DNA from: a virus
IMG/VR virus record: IMGVR_UViG_3300017746_000129
Coordinates: 1 to 25,794 of that record
Reading direction: 5' to 3' (one strand)
Length of the DNA: 25,794 nt
Shown here: positions 5,478 through 14,552 of the stretch, in pieces
How the letters are laid out: each line of letters begins with the position of its first letter
Numbering within the stretch: position 1 is the stretch's first letter
Made by a program: the position numbers and the translations under genes
Notes under the pieces: generated by a model
Databases searched by the model: none
Seen by the model: the letters and a program-made list of their open reading frames with translations, nothing else
Told to the model about the DNA's origin: nothing

Positions 5478-7687
5478 GTTATGAACAAACACTTGTAAAA
5501 ATACTACCTGAATATATAAAGCCTAAGGTTTTAAAAAGAAATAACAAGTATAAAAAATGGAAATACGGCTATGACAAAGAGCATGATGTTATAGTTATAA
5601 GTAACACAGGTGAAATAGGTGATGTATACGAGATACAAAATTTAAAAATAGCATTACCAAAACAAAACAATATACACACTTTTAATAATGACAAGTGGAA
5701 TAGGTTAGAATATCCTAAAGATCTTGATAAAATAAAAAGTGTATTTGAATGGAATCAAAAGCCTGAATATTTTAAAGAGCTTTGGTATGATTACATTGAT
5801 AGTGAATTTTATAAAAGAGAACAAGGTTTTTGGTTCTATAATAAAGGCGTGGCTACTTACATTACTGGTACTCACTATATGTACTTGCAGTGGTCCAAGA
5901 TTGATGTTGGGGCAGCAGATTTTAGGGAATCAAACAGATTATTCTTTATATTCTGGGAAGCTTGTAAAGCAGACTCAAGATCATATGGTATGTGCTACCT
6001 TAAAAATAGAAGGTCTGGTTTTTCATTCATGGCATCAGGTGAAACAGTCAACCTCGCTACGATATCAAGCGATGCAAGATTCGGTATCTTATCAAAATCA
6101 GGGGCTGATGCTAAAAAAATGTTTACCGATAAAGTCGTACCGATCTCTATCAACTATCCGTTCTTCTTTCGACCCATACAAGACGGTATGGACCGGCCAA
6201 AAACGGAACTTGCTTATAGAATCCCCGCGTCAAAACTTACCAGGCGTAAACTTGATCAAGGCGAAAACCCCGAAGAATTAGAAGGACTTGATACTACTAT
6301 TGACTGGAAAAATACAGGTGATAACAGTTATGATGGTGAAAAACTAAAGCTGTTAGTGCATGATGAATCCGGTAAATGGGAAAGACCTGATAATATATTA
6401 AACAACTGGAGGGTTACAAAAACCACACTGCGATTAGGTAGTAGAGTTGTAGGTAAATGTATGATGGGTTCAACTAGTAACTCTTTAGATAAAGGTGGTG
6501 AAAACTTTAAAAAACTTTATTATGATTCAGACGTTACAAAAAGAAACCGCAATGGACAGACTAAGTCAGGATTATATAGTTTGTTCATACCTATGGAGTG
6601 GAACTACGAAGGATTCATTGATACTTATGGAGTACCTGTATTCGACACGCCAGAAAAAGAAGTTGAAGGGCCTTATGGCGAGATCATTGACCAAGGTGTA
6701 ATAGAGCATTGGCAAAATGAAGTAGATGGTTTAAAGACAGATCAAGACGGGTTAAATGAATATTACCGTCAGTTTCCTCGTACGGAGCAACACGCTTTTA
6801 GAGATGAAGCTAAAGAATCTTTATTTAATCTAACTAAAATATACGAGCAAATAGATAACAATGAAGAAGCTAGATATTCTTCTTTATTAACTAGAGGAAA
6901 TTTTCAGTGGCGTAACGGTGTTAAAGATACAGTTGTAGAGTTTACACCAAACAAAAACGGTAGGTTTTTAATATCGTGGGTACCACCTGTTAATTTACAA
7001 AACCGTGTAATAATAAAAGATGGAGTTAAATATCCTGGTAATGAACATATCGGTGCTTTTGGTTGTGACTCTTATGATATATCAGGAACAGTAGATGGTA
7101 AAGGATCTAAAGGGTCTTTACACGGTCTTACAAAGTTTAGCATGGAAAACGCTCCTGCTAATAGATTTTTTTTAGAATATATAGCTAGACCTCAAACGGC
7201 TGAGATATTTTTTGAAGATGTATTAATGGCATTAGCTTTTTATGGCATGCCAATACTTGCGGAAAACAATAAGCCAAGGCTATTGTATTATTTAAAAAGA
7301 AGAGGTTATAGGAGATTCTCTATGAATAGACCAGACAAGGTTTGGAACAAACTATCTGTAGCTGAAAAAGAAATAGGTGGAATACCTAACTCCTCAGAAG
7401 ATATTAAGCAGGCTCACGCTGCTGCTATAGAATATTATATAGAAACATTTGTGGGTAATTTAGAAAATGGATATGGTGATATGTATTTTCAAGAAACATT
7501 AGAAGATTGGGCCAAATTTAATATAAACAATAGGACAAAGCACGATGCTTCAATAAGCTCTGGCTTAGCTATTATGGCTTGTAACAAAAACAAATATACT
7601 CCAGTTGCTCAAAGAAGAAACAATCCTGTTTCGTTAAACTTTGGAAAATACAACAACGACGGGTCTAGTTCAAAAATAATAAAATAA
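5474..7687 (+). CDS. Terminase large subunit (TerL)
   Basis: A 737-residue DNA-packaging motor with an N-terminal ATPase and a C-terminal RNase H-like nuclease. Visible elements are an adenine-side segment (GTHYMYLQWSKID, 132-144), a Walker A-like loop KNRRSGFSF (177-185) and Walker B LKLLVHDE with D297 and E298. A coupling motif GSTSNS follows at 332-337. Candidate nuclease metal ligands are D532 (GCDSYD), E597 (LAENN) and D691 (KHDASIS). The Walker A is the degenerate 'RR.G.S' type common in large-phage and crAss-like terminases. The protein is long for the family (often 450-650 residues), with an N-terminal extension of about 90 residues. It would load the genome through the portal encoded next. 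Confidence 0.93.
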   Translation: MSYEQTLVKILPEYIKPKVLKRNNKYKKWKYGYDKEHDVIVISNTGEIGDVYEIQNLKIALPKQNNIHTFNNDKWNRLEYPKDLDKIKSVFEWNQKPEYFKELWYDYIDSEFYKREQGFWFYNKGVATYITGTHYMYLQWSKIDVGAADFRESNRLFFIFWEACKADSRSYGMCYLKNRRSGFSFMASGETVNLATISSDARFGILSKSGADAKKMFTDKVVPISINYPFFFRPIQDGMDRPKTELAYRIPASKLTRRKLDQGENPEELEGLDTTIDWKNTGDNSYDGEKLKLLVHDESGKWERPDNILNNWRVTKTTLRLGSRVVGKCMMGSTSNSLDKGGENFKKLYYDSDVTKRNRNGQTKSGLYSLFIPMEWNYEGFIDTYGVPVFDTPEKEVEGPYGEIIDQGVIEHWQNEVDGLKTDQDGLNEYYRQFPRTEQHAFRDEAKESLFNLTKIYEQIDNNEEARYSSLLTRGNFQWRNGVKDTVVEFTPNKNGRFLISWVPPVNLQNRVIIKDGVKYPGNEHIGAFGCDSYDISGTVDGKGSKGSLHGLTKFSMENAPANRFFLEYIARPQTAEIFFEDVLMALAFYGMPILAENNKPRLLYYLKRRGYRRFSMNRPDKVWNKLSVAEKEIGGIPNSSEDIKQAHAAAIEYYIETFVGNLENGYGDMYFQETLEDWAKFNINNRTKHDASISSGLAIMACNKNKYTPVAQRRNNPVSLNFGKYNNDGSSSKIIK

Positions 7688-7691
7688 ATAA

Positions 7692-10100
7692 ATGGTTTAT
7701 ACTAACTACAATAGTTCATTTCCAGATCAGGTAGTACCTGTAGCGGTTAAGGATTCTTACGATTATGGATTACAAGTAGGTAATGCCGTAGAGAACGAGT
7801 GGTTTAGAAGCAACCGCGGTGGGTTAGAAAGATTCACAGCTAACTTTCAAAACTATAACCGTTTAAAGTTATACGCTAGGGGTGAGCAGTCTGTACAAAA
7901 ATACAAAGATGAATTAGCTATAAACGGTGATTTGTCTTATTTAAATTTAGACTGGAAGCCAGTACCTGTATTGTCCAAGTTTGTAGACATTGTTGTTAAT
8001 GGTATGACTGATAAAGGTTATAAGATAAATTCTTTTGCTCAAGATCCATTTGCTTTAAAACAAAGAACTGATTTTGCCTTTGCTGCTTTACGTGATATAG
8101 AAAACAAAGATCTTATAGAAGAATTAGGCGCAGCAACAGGTAAAAACTTTTATGCAACTCCAAAACCTGAAGAATTACCAGGTAATCAAGATGAGCTAGA
8201 TCTTTATATGCAGCTTAACTATAAGCAGAGTATTGAAATAGCAGAAGAAGAATTAATATCTAATGTTCTTGATTATAATAGATACGAAGAAACAAAAAGA
8301 CAAATAGCTTATGATTTAGCCGTGCTAGGTATAGGCGCTGTTAAAACAAATTTTAATAAGTCAGAAGGTATAACAGTAGAGCATGTTGATCCTGCTAGCT
8401 TAGTTTATTCTTATACAGAAGATCCTAATTTTGAGGATATATACTATGTAGGTGAAGTAAAAAGCATGTCATTATCAGAGGTTAAACGTCAGTTTCCAGA
8501 CTTAACACCTGATCAACTAGAAGAGATACAGCAATATCCAGGTAGTACTAACTACACTTTAAATTGGTGGGGACAAGATCAAAGAGATCAAGTTCAAGTT
8601 TTGTTTTTTGAATATAAAACTTATCACGATCAAGTATTCAAACTAAAAAGAACAGAGCAGGGTCTTGAAAAAATTATAGAAAAAGACGACACGTTTGATC
8701 CACCTGAAAATGATAACTTTGATAGAGTACATAGAGCTATAGAAGTTTTATACACAGGCGCTAAAATTCTAGGTATGAATAATATGCTAGAGTGGAAGTT
8801 GTCAGAGAATATGTCTAGACCTTATGGTGATACTACTAGAGTTAATATGAATTATGTTATATCAGCTCCACGTATGTACAAAGGTCGTATTGATTCTTTA
8901 GTAAATAGAGTTACTGGCTTTGCTGATATGATACAGCTAACGCATTTAAAGCTGCAGCAAGTGATGTCGCGTATGGTGCCTGATGGTGTTTATGTTGATG
9001 TTGATGGTTTAGCAGAAGTAGATCTTGGCAACGGTACTAGTTATAATCCACAAGAAGCTTTGAATATGTACTTCCAAACTGGTAGTATTGTAGGTAGAAG
9101 TTTAACACAAGATGGTGATGGTAACAGAGGTAAAGTACCAATTCAAGAGTTACAAAGCTCTAATGGTATGGCTAAGATATCTTCACTAACACAAACGTAC
9201 CAGTATTATTTACAAATGATACGTGACGTAACCGGGCTTAATGAGGCTAGAGACGGTAGTCAACCTTCTAAAGATGCTTTAGTTGGTTTACAAAAACTAG
9301 CAGCTGCTAATTCTAATACAGCGACAAAACACATATTACAATCTTTAATGTATTTAACTGTTAGAGCTGCTGAAAATATAAGCTTAAGAGCTGCTGATGC
9401 TTTAGCATTTCCATTAACAAAACAAACTTTAATGGGTAGTATAAATCAATTCAACACAGCTACTCTTGAGGAAGTCGATAAGCTTAGCATGCACGAGTTT
9501 GGTATATTTTTAGATTTAGAACCTGACGAAGAGGAACAAAATAAGTTAGAACAAAATATACAAATAGCATTACAGTCTGGAAATATAGGTCTTGAAGACG
9601 CTATAGATATTAGAGAAATACGTAATATTAAATTAGCCAATCAATATTTAAAGTTTAAACAAAAAGAAAAGCAAGAAAAGAAAAGAGCTGAACAGTTAGA
9701 GAATATACAAGCTCAAGCTCAAGCTAATGCGCAGTCTGCTGAAAAAGCCGCTATGGCTGATGTTCAAAAAGAACAAGCCCTTGCCCAGACTAAGGTTCAA
9801 ATAGAGCAAGCTAAAACTGAGTTTGAAATAAAGAAAATGGAACAAGAAGCTTTAATTAAAAAGCAATTAATGGCTGAAGAGTTTGATTACAACATGAAGC
9901 TTGCTCAAATGAGAGCTCAAGTAGATAAACAAAAAGAAGCTGATATAGAAGATCGTAAAGACGAGCGCGCTAGAATCATAGGCACGCAACAATCAGAAAT
10001 GATTTCGCAACGTCAAAACGATGAACTACCTAAAAACTTTGAGTCATCAGGATTTGACTCGTTAGGAGGATTTGGACTTGAACAGTTTGAACCTCGTTGA
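7692..10100 (+). CDS. Portal protein
   Basis: An 802-residue portal, the twelve-subunit ring through which DNA enters and leaves the head. Size, position after TerL and before the scaffold and capsid genes, and the segment PRMYKGRIDSLVNRVTGFAD with LKLQQVMSRM (long central helix) support this. DVTGLNEARDGSQPSKDALV is the typical portal crown and wing region. Residues 655-765 form a long Gln/Ala/Glu/Lys-rich coiled coil (KQKEKQEKKRAEQLEN onward), probably projecting into the head. The end FGLEQFEPR is a short Phe/Gly-rich tail. It is longer than most podoviral portals and resembles those of crAss-like phages. It begins four bases after the terminase stop. Confidence 0.88.
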   Translation: MVYTNYNSSFPDQVVPVAVKDSYDYGLQVGNAVENEWFRSNRGGLERFTANFQNYNRLKLYARGEQSVQKYKDELAINGDLSYLNLDWKPVPVLSKFVDIVVNGMTDKGYKINSFAQDPFALKQRTDFAFAALRDIENKDLIEELGAATGKNFYATPKPEELPGNQDELDLYMQLNYKQSIEIAEEELISNVLDYNRYEETKRQIAYDLAVLGIGAVKTNFNKSEGITVEHVDPASLVYSYTEDPNFEDIYYVGEVKSMSLSEVKRQFPDLTPDQLEEIQQYPGSTNYTLNWWGQDQRDQVQVLFFEYKTYHDQVFKLKRTEQGLEKIIEKDDTFDPPENDNFDRVHRAIEVLYTGAKILGMNNMLEWKLSENMSRPYGDTTRVNMNYVISAPRMYKGRIDSLVNRVTGFADMIQLTHLKLQQVMSRMVPDGVYVDVDGLAEVDLGNGTSYNPQEALNMYFQTGSIVGRSLTQDGDGNRGKVPIQELQSSNGMAKISSLTQTYQYYLQMIRDVTGLNEARDGSQPSKDALVGLQKLAAANSNTATKHILQSLMYLTVRAAENISLRAADALAFPLTKQTLMGSINQFNTATLEEVDKLSMHEFGIFLDLEPDEEEQNKLEQNIQIALQSGNIGLEDAIDIREIRNIKLANQYLKFKQKEKQEKKRAEQLENIQAQAQANAQSAEKAAMADVQKEQALAQTKVQIEQAKTEFEIKKMEQEALIKKQLMAEEFDYNMKLAQMRAQVDKQKEADIEDRKDERARIIGTQQSEMISQRQNDELPKNFESSGFDSLGGFGLEQFEPR

Positions 10101-10133
10101 AAATAAAATCCTTTAATTTTATACTATTATATT
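10101..10133 (+). promoter_or_regulatory. A/T-rich leader with TTTAATTTTAT element
   Basis: The 33-base spacer is almost all A/T and contains TTTAATTTTAT at 10112-10122, followed by TATTATAT just before the ATG at 10134. The same 11-mer lies before the gene at 12892. It could be a late promoter or a translation-enhancing leader. No canonical -33/-7 Bacteroidota promoter is seen. Confidence 0.25.
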
Positions 10134-11336
10134 ATGTCAACAGAAGTAAAACAAGAAGGGGAATTTAAAGTAAAAAAACCTTCAAAGCCTAAAAATTTAG
10201 GTCAAACAAATAATGAAACTATTAAAGTAGATTTAACATCGCCGGAAGCTACTGGTGAGATTAAACCAGAAATTACTAAAGTAGTAATAAAAGAAGAAGA
10301 CGATGCCGTTCAAGCACAGGAGACAAATGATAGCGATGCTATTGTCGAAGAACCAAAAGACAGTGGCGACAGCGAAACAGTGGTTGAAGAAATACGGGCC
10401 ACCGAAGAAGAAGTAGATTCTCCTTTACAGGAAATAACAGAAGAAGAGGAGCAAGAGGTAAAAGAGATAGAACAAGAAGTGCAACAAGCTAAAGCAGATG
10501 AGCAAGTTCTAGGAAAACCTTTACCAGAAAATATTGAAAAGCTAGTTTCTTTTATGGAAGAAACAGGCGGAACTGTAGAAGATTACGTTAGATTAAATAA
10601 AGATTACTCTAACATAGATAACACAAGTTTGCTTAGAGAGTATTATAGGCAAACCAAACCTCATTTAGACGCTGAAGATATTAGTATTCTTTTAGAAGAC
10701 TTTACTTATGATGAAGATCTAGATGATGAAAAACAAATACGTAAAACAAAAATTGCGTTTAAAGAAGAAATTGGAAAAGCCAAAAAGTTTTTAGATGGGC
10801 TTAAGGGTAAGTATTACGAAGAGATCAAGTTGAGACCTGGCGTAACCCAAGAGCAGAAAAAAGCTATGGAGTTTTTCAATCAGTACAATGAAGAGCAAAA
10901 TGCTATGAAGCAAAAGCATGAGCGTTTTAAAATGAATACAAGTAAACTATTTAATAATGAATTCAAAGGTTTTGATTTCAAAGTTTCTGATAAAAAGTTT
11001 AGATATTCTGTAAAAAACACTGATCAAACAGCTGAAGTGCAATCTGATATTAGTAACTTTGTCAAGACGTTCTTAGACAAAAACGGTGAAGTTTCAGATC
11101 ACAAAGGCTATCATAAAGCTTTATATGCAGCGAGGAATCCCGACGCTCTAGCAACTCACTTTTATGAACAAGGCAAAGCTGATGCTATAAAAAATCAGTT
11201 AGCTAAGTCTCGTAATATAAGTACAGAACCTCGCAAGACGGCGAGTGGTGATGTATTTGTTAACGGTTTAAAAGTAAGGGCTATATCTGGGGCTGACTCT
11301 AATAAATTAAAAGTAAAAACAAAACGATTTAATTAA
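10134..11336 (+). CDS. Scaffold-like head assembly protein
   Basis: A 400-residue protein between portal and capsid, where phages keep the scaffold. Residues 55-125 are highly acidic and low in complexity (EEEVDSPLQ, ITEEEEQEVKEIEQEVQQAK). The middle is helical and charged (DEDLDDEKQIRKTKIAFKEE, and a coiled-coil-like EQKKAMEFFNQYNEEQNAM). The C-terminal region ends in a basic segment (NGLKVRAISG, LKVKTKRFN). An acidic body with a basic C-terminus is the usual make-up of scaffolds, where the basic end contacts capsid protein. No protease motif is visible, so a fused prohead protease is not supported. Function is inferred from position and composition. Confidence 0.68.
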   Translation: MSTEVKQEGEFKVKKPSKPKNLGQTNNETIKVDLTSPEATGEIKPEITKVVIKEEDDAVQAQETNDSDAIVEEPKDSGDSETVVEEIRATEEEVDSPLQEITEEEEQEVKEIEQEVQQAKADEQVLGKPLPENIEKLVSFMEETGGTVEDYVRLNKDYSNIDNTSLLREYYRQTKPHLDAEDISILLEDFTYDEDLDDEKQIRKTKIAFKEEIGKAKKFLDGLKGKYYEEIKLRPGVTQEQKKAMEFFNQYNEEQNAMKQKHERFKMNTSKLFNNEFKGFDFKVSDKKFRYSVKNTDQTAEVQSDISNFVKTFLDKNGEVSDHKGYHKALYAARNPDALATHFYEQGKADAIKNQLAKSRNISTEPRKTASGDVFVNGLKVRAISGADSNKLKVKTKRFN

Positions 11337-11353
11337 TTTTAAAATTTAACATT

Positions 11354-12811
11354 ATGCCAGTAGTAGAAGCGTTTGGTTCAATTAAACCAAGCCAAAAACA
11401 ACAAGTGCTAATTGACAATTATTTAAGCTTCAACGATGGAAGTGGAAATGATTTCGCTCAGCAGTACTTACCAGAAATTTATGAACAAGAAGTAGAGCGT
11501 TACGGAAATCGTACGTTGTCAGGTTTCTTACGAATGGTTGGAGCAGAAATGCCCATGACATCTGATCAAGTTATTTGGTCTGAACAAAACCGTTTGCACG
11601 TAGCTTACAATGACGTATCATGTACAGGCGCTGCTACATTAACATTTGCACTAGACGCAGCGGCAGGTAAAGACTTTGTCGGAAACGTTATTTCAGCAAA
11701 TGACACTATTGTAATTATGGATCCAGCTAGTGGAGCTGAATTAAAAGCATTAGTAGAAATTAGCGCTGACACATCAGCTACATTAGCTACACTAACAGTT
11801 AAGCCTTATACTCAACAAGATCTTGTTGCTGGTGGTGGTGCTGCTGGTGAAGTAGATTTTACAGGTTTAACAACTCTTAAAATCTTTGTATATGGTTCTG
11901 AATTTAAGAAAGGAACAGCTGATGGGCGTGAGCGTTCAATCACTCCTTCTTTTACTCAGTTTTCTAACTCACCTATTATCATTAAAGATAAATACGAAAT
12001 CAATGGTTCTGACACAGCTCAGATCGGGTGGGTTGAAGTAGCTACTGAAGATGGTACATCAGGTTTCCTATGGTATCTAAAAGCAGAGTCTGAAACACGT
12101 CTACGCTTTGAAGATTACCTAGAAATGGCTTTAGTTGAAGGTGAAAAAGTAAGTGGAACATCTACGCTAGGAGCTGGAACTGTAGGTTATAAAGGAACTG
12201 AAGGTTTATTCTCAGCTATTGCTGGTCGTGGTAACACAATCAACAACTTTACCGGAGCAAATGGTAGTTTAGCAGATTTTGATAGTATTTTGAAAAATCT
12301 TGACACTCAAGGTGCCATTGAAGAAAACATGTTGTTTGTTGATAGAGGATTAGCTCTTGAAATAGACGATATGCTAGGTGGAATATCTGACGGTGGTCAA
12401 GGTGGTACTGCTTATGGTTTATTTGAAAACTCTGAAGAAATGGCATTGAACCTTGGGTTCAGTGGTTTCCGCAGAGGTTCTTATGACTTTTATAAGACTG
12501 ACTGGAAATATCTAAACGACGCATCAACTCGTGGAGCTGTTGCTGTTTCTGGTATTGAAGGAGTTCTTATTCCAGCGGGTACATCAACAGTGTATGATCA
12601 AATTTTAGGAACAAACATCCGTCGTCCATTCTTGCACGTACGATATAGAGCATCACAAGCTGATGATCGTCGTATGAAGTCTTGGATTACAGGATCTGTA
12701 GGTGGTGCTTACACTTCTGCGCTTGACGCAATGCAAGTACACTTCTTATCTGAAAGATGTTTAGTTACTCAAGGTGCTAACAACTTCGTGTTGTTCACAG
12801 CATCTGCATAA
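11354..12811 (+). CDS. Major capsid protein (HK97-type fold)
   Basis: A 485-residue protein directly after the scaffold candidate. The N-terminal arm (GSIKPSQKQQVLIDNYLSFN) is followed by EIYEQEVERYGNRTLSGFLR, an ordered helix, and a sheet-rich middle (DTIVIMDPASGAELKALVEI) like an insertion domain. Later elements are FEDYLEMALVEG (the family's spine helix), GRGNTINNF, MLFVDRGLALEIDDMLGG and YKTDWKYLND. RRPFLHVRYRASQADDRRMK leads to the A-domain and the end VTQGANNFVLF. The length and 'TDWKYLND' style match capsid proteins of crAss-like and marine Bacteroidota phages. It uses many favourable codons and is followed by a strong terminator, as expected for an abundant late product. Confidence 0.9.
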   Translation: MPVVEAFGSIKPSQKQQVLIDNYLSFNDGSGNDFAQQYLPEIYEQEVERYGNRTLSGFLRMVGAEMPMTSDQVIWSEQNRLHVAYNDVSCTGAATLTFALDAAAGKDFVGNVISANDTIVIMDPASGAELKALVEISADTSATLATLTVKPYTQQDLVAGGGAAGEVDFTGLTTLKIFVYGSEFKKGTADGRERSITPSFTQFSNSPIIIKDKYEINGSDTAQIGWVEVATEDGTSGFLWYLKAESETRLRFEDYLEMALVEGEKVSGTSTLGAGTVGYKGTEGLFSAIAGRGNTINNFTGANGSLADFDSILKNLDTQGAIEENMLFVDRGLALEIDDMLGGISDGGQGGTAYGLFENSEEMALNLGFSGFRRGSYDFYKTDWKYLNDASTRGAVAVSGIEGVLIPAGTSTVYDQILGTNIRRPFLHVRYRASQADDRRMKSWITGSVGGAYTSALDAMQVHFLSERCLVTQGANNFVLFTASA

Positions 12812-12818
12812 CCTCATA

Positions 12819-12863
12819 GGTAGTATTTACCCCCTGATAAAACGTCAGGGGGTAATACTTACC
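12819..12863 (+). terminator. Rho-independent terminator after the capsid gene
   Basis: A long hairpin with stem TACCCCCTGA (12828-12837) pairing with TCAGGGGGTA (12845-12854) and loop TAAAACG. The stem extends outward with GTAT/ATAC and GGTA/TACC through single-base bulges at 12827 and 12859, giving about 18 paired positions. A T-rich run follows (TTTATTAATT). The GC-rich stem in AT-rich surroundings makes it conspicuous. It separates the head-shell genes from the 12892 gene. Confidence 0.9.
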
Positions 12864-12891
12864 TTTATTAATTATTTAATTTTATTATATC
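12864..12891 (+). promoter_or_regulatory. A/T-rich leader with TTTAATTTTAT element
   Basis: The 28 bases between the terminator and the next ATG are almost all A/T and carry TTTAATTTTAT at 12875-12885, identical to the element at 10112-10122. The 12892 gene needs either read-through or a promoter here. The element is a candidate for the latter. No known consensus is matched, and A/T richness makes chance similarity likely. Confidence 0.25.
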
Positions 12892-13713
12892 ATGGCAAAA
12901 AAAGCTGTAGCAGAAGAAACAATTGAGGTTGCACCTCAAAAAGTCGAAAAGACAATAGTTAAAAAACCAACAAAACCTAGTTGGGAAATAAAAGATAGAA
13001 CATATCTATTAAAAGGTGGTAAACAACCATTAACTTATATGATGCAAGGTAGACACTCTCGTAGGTTTCCTTTATTGTGGTTTGATACTGATACAAACGA
13101 GCAAAGGGAATTGCGTTACGCTACCAACATGAACAGTCCTTTTAGAGACGAACAAAAAGGAGAGGCTACACTAGGTCATATTATGTTTCAAAATGGAGTG
13201 CTTACAGTACCTAAAGAAAAACAAAACTTGCAAAAGCTATTATCGTTATATCACCCTAAAAGGAATGTTATATATTATGAGTTTGATCAAGTTGAAGTGG
13301 CTAAAGATGAATTAGAAGATTTAGAGTGGGAATTAGAAGCTTTAAACCTAGCTAAAAACATAGACATAGACCACGCTGAAGCTATACTTAGAGTCGAGCT
13401 TGGTAGTAAAGTAGGAACAATGAGTTCTAAAGAAATAAAAAGAGATGTAATGTTGTTTGCTAAGAAAAACGCTATATTGTTTTTAAATTTAGCAAATGAT
13501 GAAAATGTAGAGCTTAGAAACTTTGCTATTAAAGCATCAGAAGCTAATATAATTTATTTAGCACCAGACCAAAAAAGTATACATTGGTCTTCAAATAATA
13601 AAAAGTTAATGGTAGTACCTTTTGACGAAAATCCTTATAGTGCATTTGCATCATATTTAAAAACAGATGAAGGTGTAGATGTTTATAAATCAATCGAGAA
13701 AAAACTAAATTAA
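12892..13713 (+). CDS. Conserved virion-associated protein of unknown function
   Basis: A 273-residue protein, isolated between two terminators just after the capsid gene. It has a short disordered Lys/Val/Ala-rich N-terminus (1-30). A compact beta domain follows (WEIKDRTYLLKGGKQPLTYM, HSRRFPLLWFD, EQRELRYATNMNSPF, EATLGHIMFQNGVLTVPK), then a helical region (KQNLQKLLSLYHPKRN; DELEDLEWELEALN; HAEAILRVELGSKVGTMSSK) and a C-terminal domain ending VDVYKSIEKKL. Similar proteins follow capsid genes in many marine Bacteroidota-type phages and are usually uncharacterised. Plausible roles are capsid decoration or head completion. No enzyme motif is evident, and assignment to a named family is not possible from sequence alone. 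Confidence 0.78.
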   Translation: MAKKAVAEETIEVAPQKVEKTIVKKPTKPSWEIKDRTYLLKGGKQPLTYMMQGRHSRRFPLLWFDTDTNEQRELRYATNMNSPFRDEQKGEATLGHIMFQNGVLTVPKEKQNLQKLLSLYHPKRNVIYYEFDQVEVAKDELEDLEWELEALNLAKNIDIDHAEAILRVELGSKVGTMSSKEIKRDVMLFAKKNAILFLNLANDENVELRNFAIKASEANIIYLAPDQKSIHWSSNNKKLMVVPFDENPYSAFASYLKTDEGVDVYKSIEKKLN

Positions 13714-13730
13714 CCTGTAACAATAGTAAT

Positions 13731-13755
13731 GAGGCGGTTCGCCGCCTCTTTATTA
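13731..13755 (+). terminator. Rho-independent terminator with UUCG tetraloop
   Basis: A perfect 7-bp stem GAGGCGG (13731-13737) pairs with CCGCCTC (13742-13748). The loop is TTCG, one of the most stable RNA tetraloops, followed by TTTATTA. It ends the single-gene unit at 12892. The spacer 13714-13771 otherwise holds only A/T-rich leader for the next gene. Confidence 0.92.
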
Positions 13756-13771
13756 TAATAAAAAAATAAAA

Positions 13772-14545
13772 ATGGCAGTAAACGTAAATACGGTATATCA
13801 AACTGTGTTACTAATACTAAACAAAGAACAGCGAGGTTATATGACCCCAACTGAGTTTAACAACGTAGCAACGCAAGTGCAGCTTGAAATATTCGAAAAA
13901 TATTTTGAAGATTTAAATCAACAAGTAAGGGTACCGCAAACAAATACGGATTACGCTAATAGACCAGAAAACATAGACGAAAAAATGTCTATATTTAGAA
14001 CTTCAGGTAATTGTAACTACAATATATCTGGAAGATTTTTTAATCTACCTACGGTAGATTTTTCTGGTAATACTATATCTTCAACACAAAATTCACCAGA
14101 TGAGTCAGGCTTTTATATGCTTGGCAATGTTGTTTTAAATAATGAAACAGAGTTTCAAAGAGTAGATAGAACAACATTTTACTACACAAACAAATCAGGT
14201 TTAACTAAACCATCAAAATATTTTCCAATATATCTATTAGAAAGCAATAGAATATTTGTAAGACCAGCAGATATAGCAACCAACGTAAGTGTTGATTTTA
14301 TACGCAAACCTAAAAGTGTTGTATGGGGTTTTAATGCTGGTGGTGTTGGTCAATACATATGGAATAAAACACCTTATTCAAATAGTAATCCAACGGGTTC
14401 TATAAACTTCGAGTTGCATGAATCAGAGCAAACTGATATTGTTATGAAAATATTATTGTACGCTGGTATAATAATAAGAGATCCTCAAATAGTACAAGCC
14501 GCGGCTTCACAGGTTCAAGCTGAAGAAGTTAACGAAAAAAGTTAA
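13772..14545 (+). CDS. Putative ring/head-tail adaptor protein
   Basis: A 257-residue structural-type protein at the start of the tail block. The N-terminus is helical (VNTVYQTVLLILNKEQRGYM, FNNVATQVQLEIFEKYFEDL). The middle is strand-rich with many aromatic residues (CNYNISGRFFNLPTV, FYYTNKSGLTKPSKYFPIYL), followed by SNRIFVRPADIATNVSVDFI. The C-terminal helices (FELHESEQTDIVMKILLYAG, IIIRDPQIVQAAASQV) include the 'E..Q.DIV.KIL.YAG..IRDP.IVQ' pattern that I associate with ring or adaptor proteins of crAss-like and related podoviruses. It probably forms a dodecameric ring below the portal. It is preceded by a strong terminator, so it begins a new transcript or depends on read-through. Confidence 0.68.
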   Translation: MAVNVNTVYQTVLLILNKEQRGYMTPTEFNNVATQVQLEIFEKYFEDLNQQVRVPQTNTDYANRPENIDEKMSIFRTSGNCNYNISGRFFNLPTVDFSGNTISSTQNSPDESGFYMLGNVVLNNETEFQRVDRTTFYYTNKSGLTKPSKYFPIYLLESNRIFVRPADIATNVSVDFIRKPKSVVWGFNAGGVGQYIWNKTPYSNSNPTGSINFELHESEQTDIVMKILLYAGIIIRDPQIVQAAASQVQAEEVNEKS

Positions 14546-14552
14546 ATAAATT

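Noticed and set aside
5739-6701. + strand frames nested in the large terminase gene (180 and 68 residues)
   Set aside because: They are out of frame with a strongly supported terminase, lack an upstream leader and show no family motif.
10134-11336. Prohead protease fused to the scaffold-like gene
   Set aside because: No Ser-His-Asp or other protease signature is visible; the protein is acidic and helical with a basic end.
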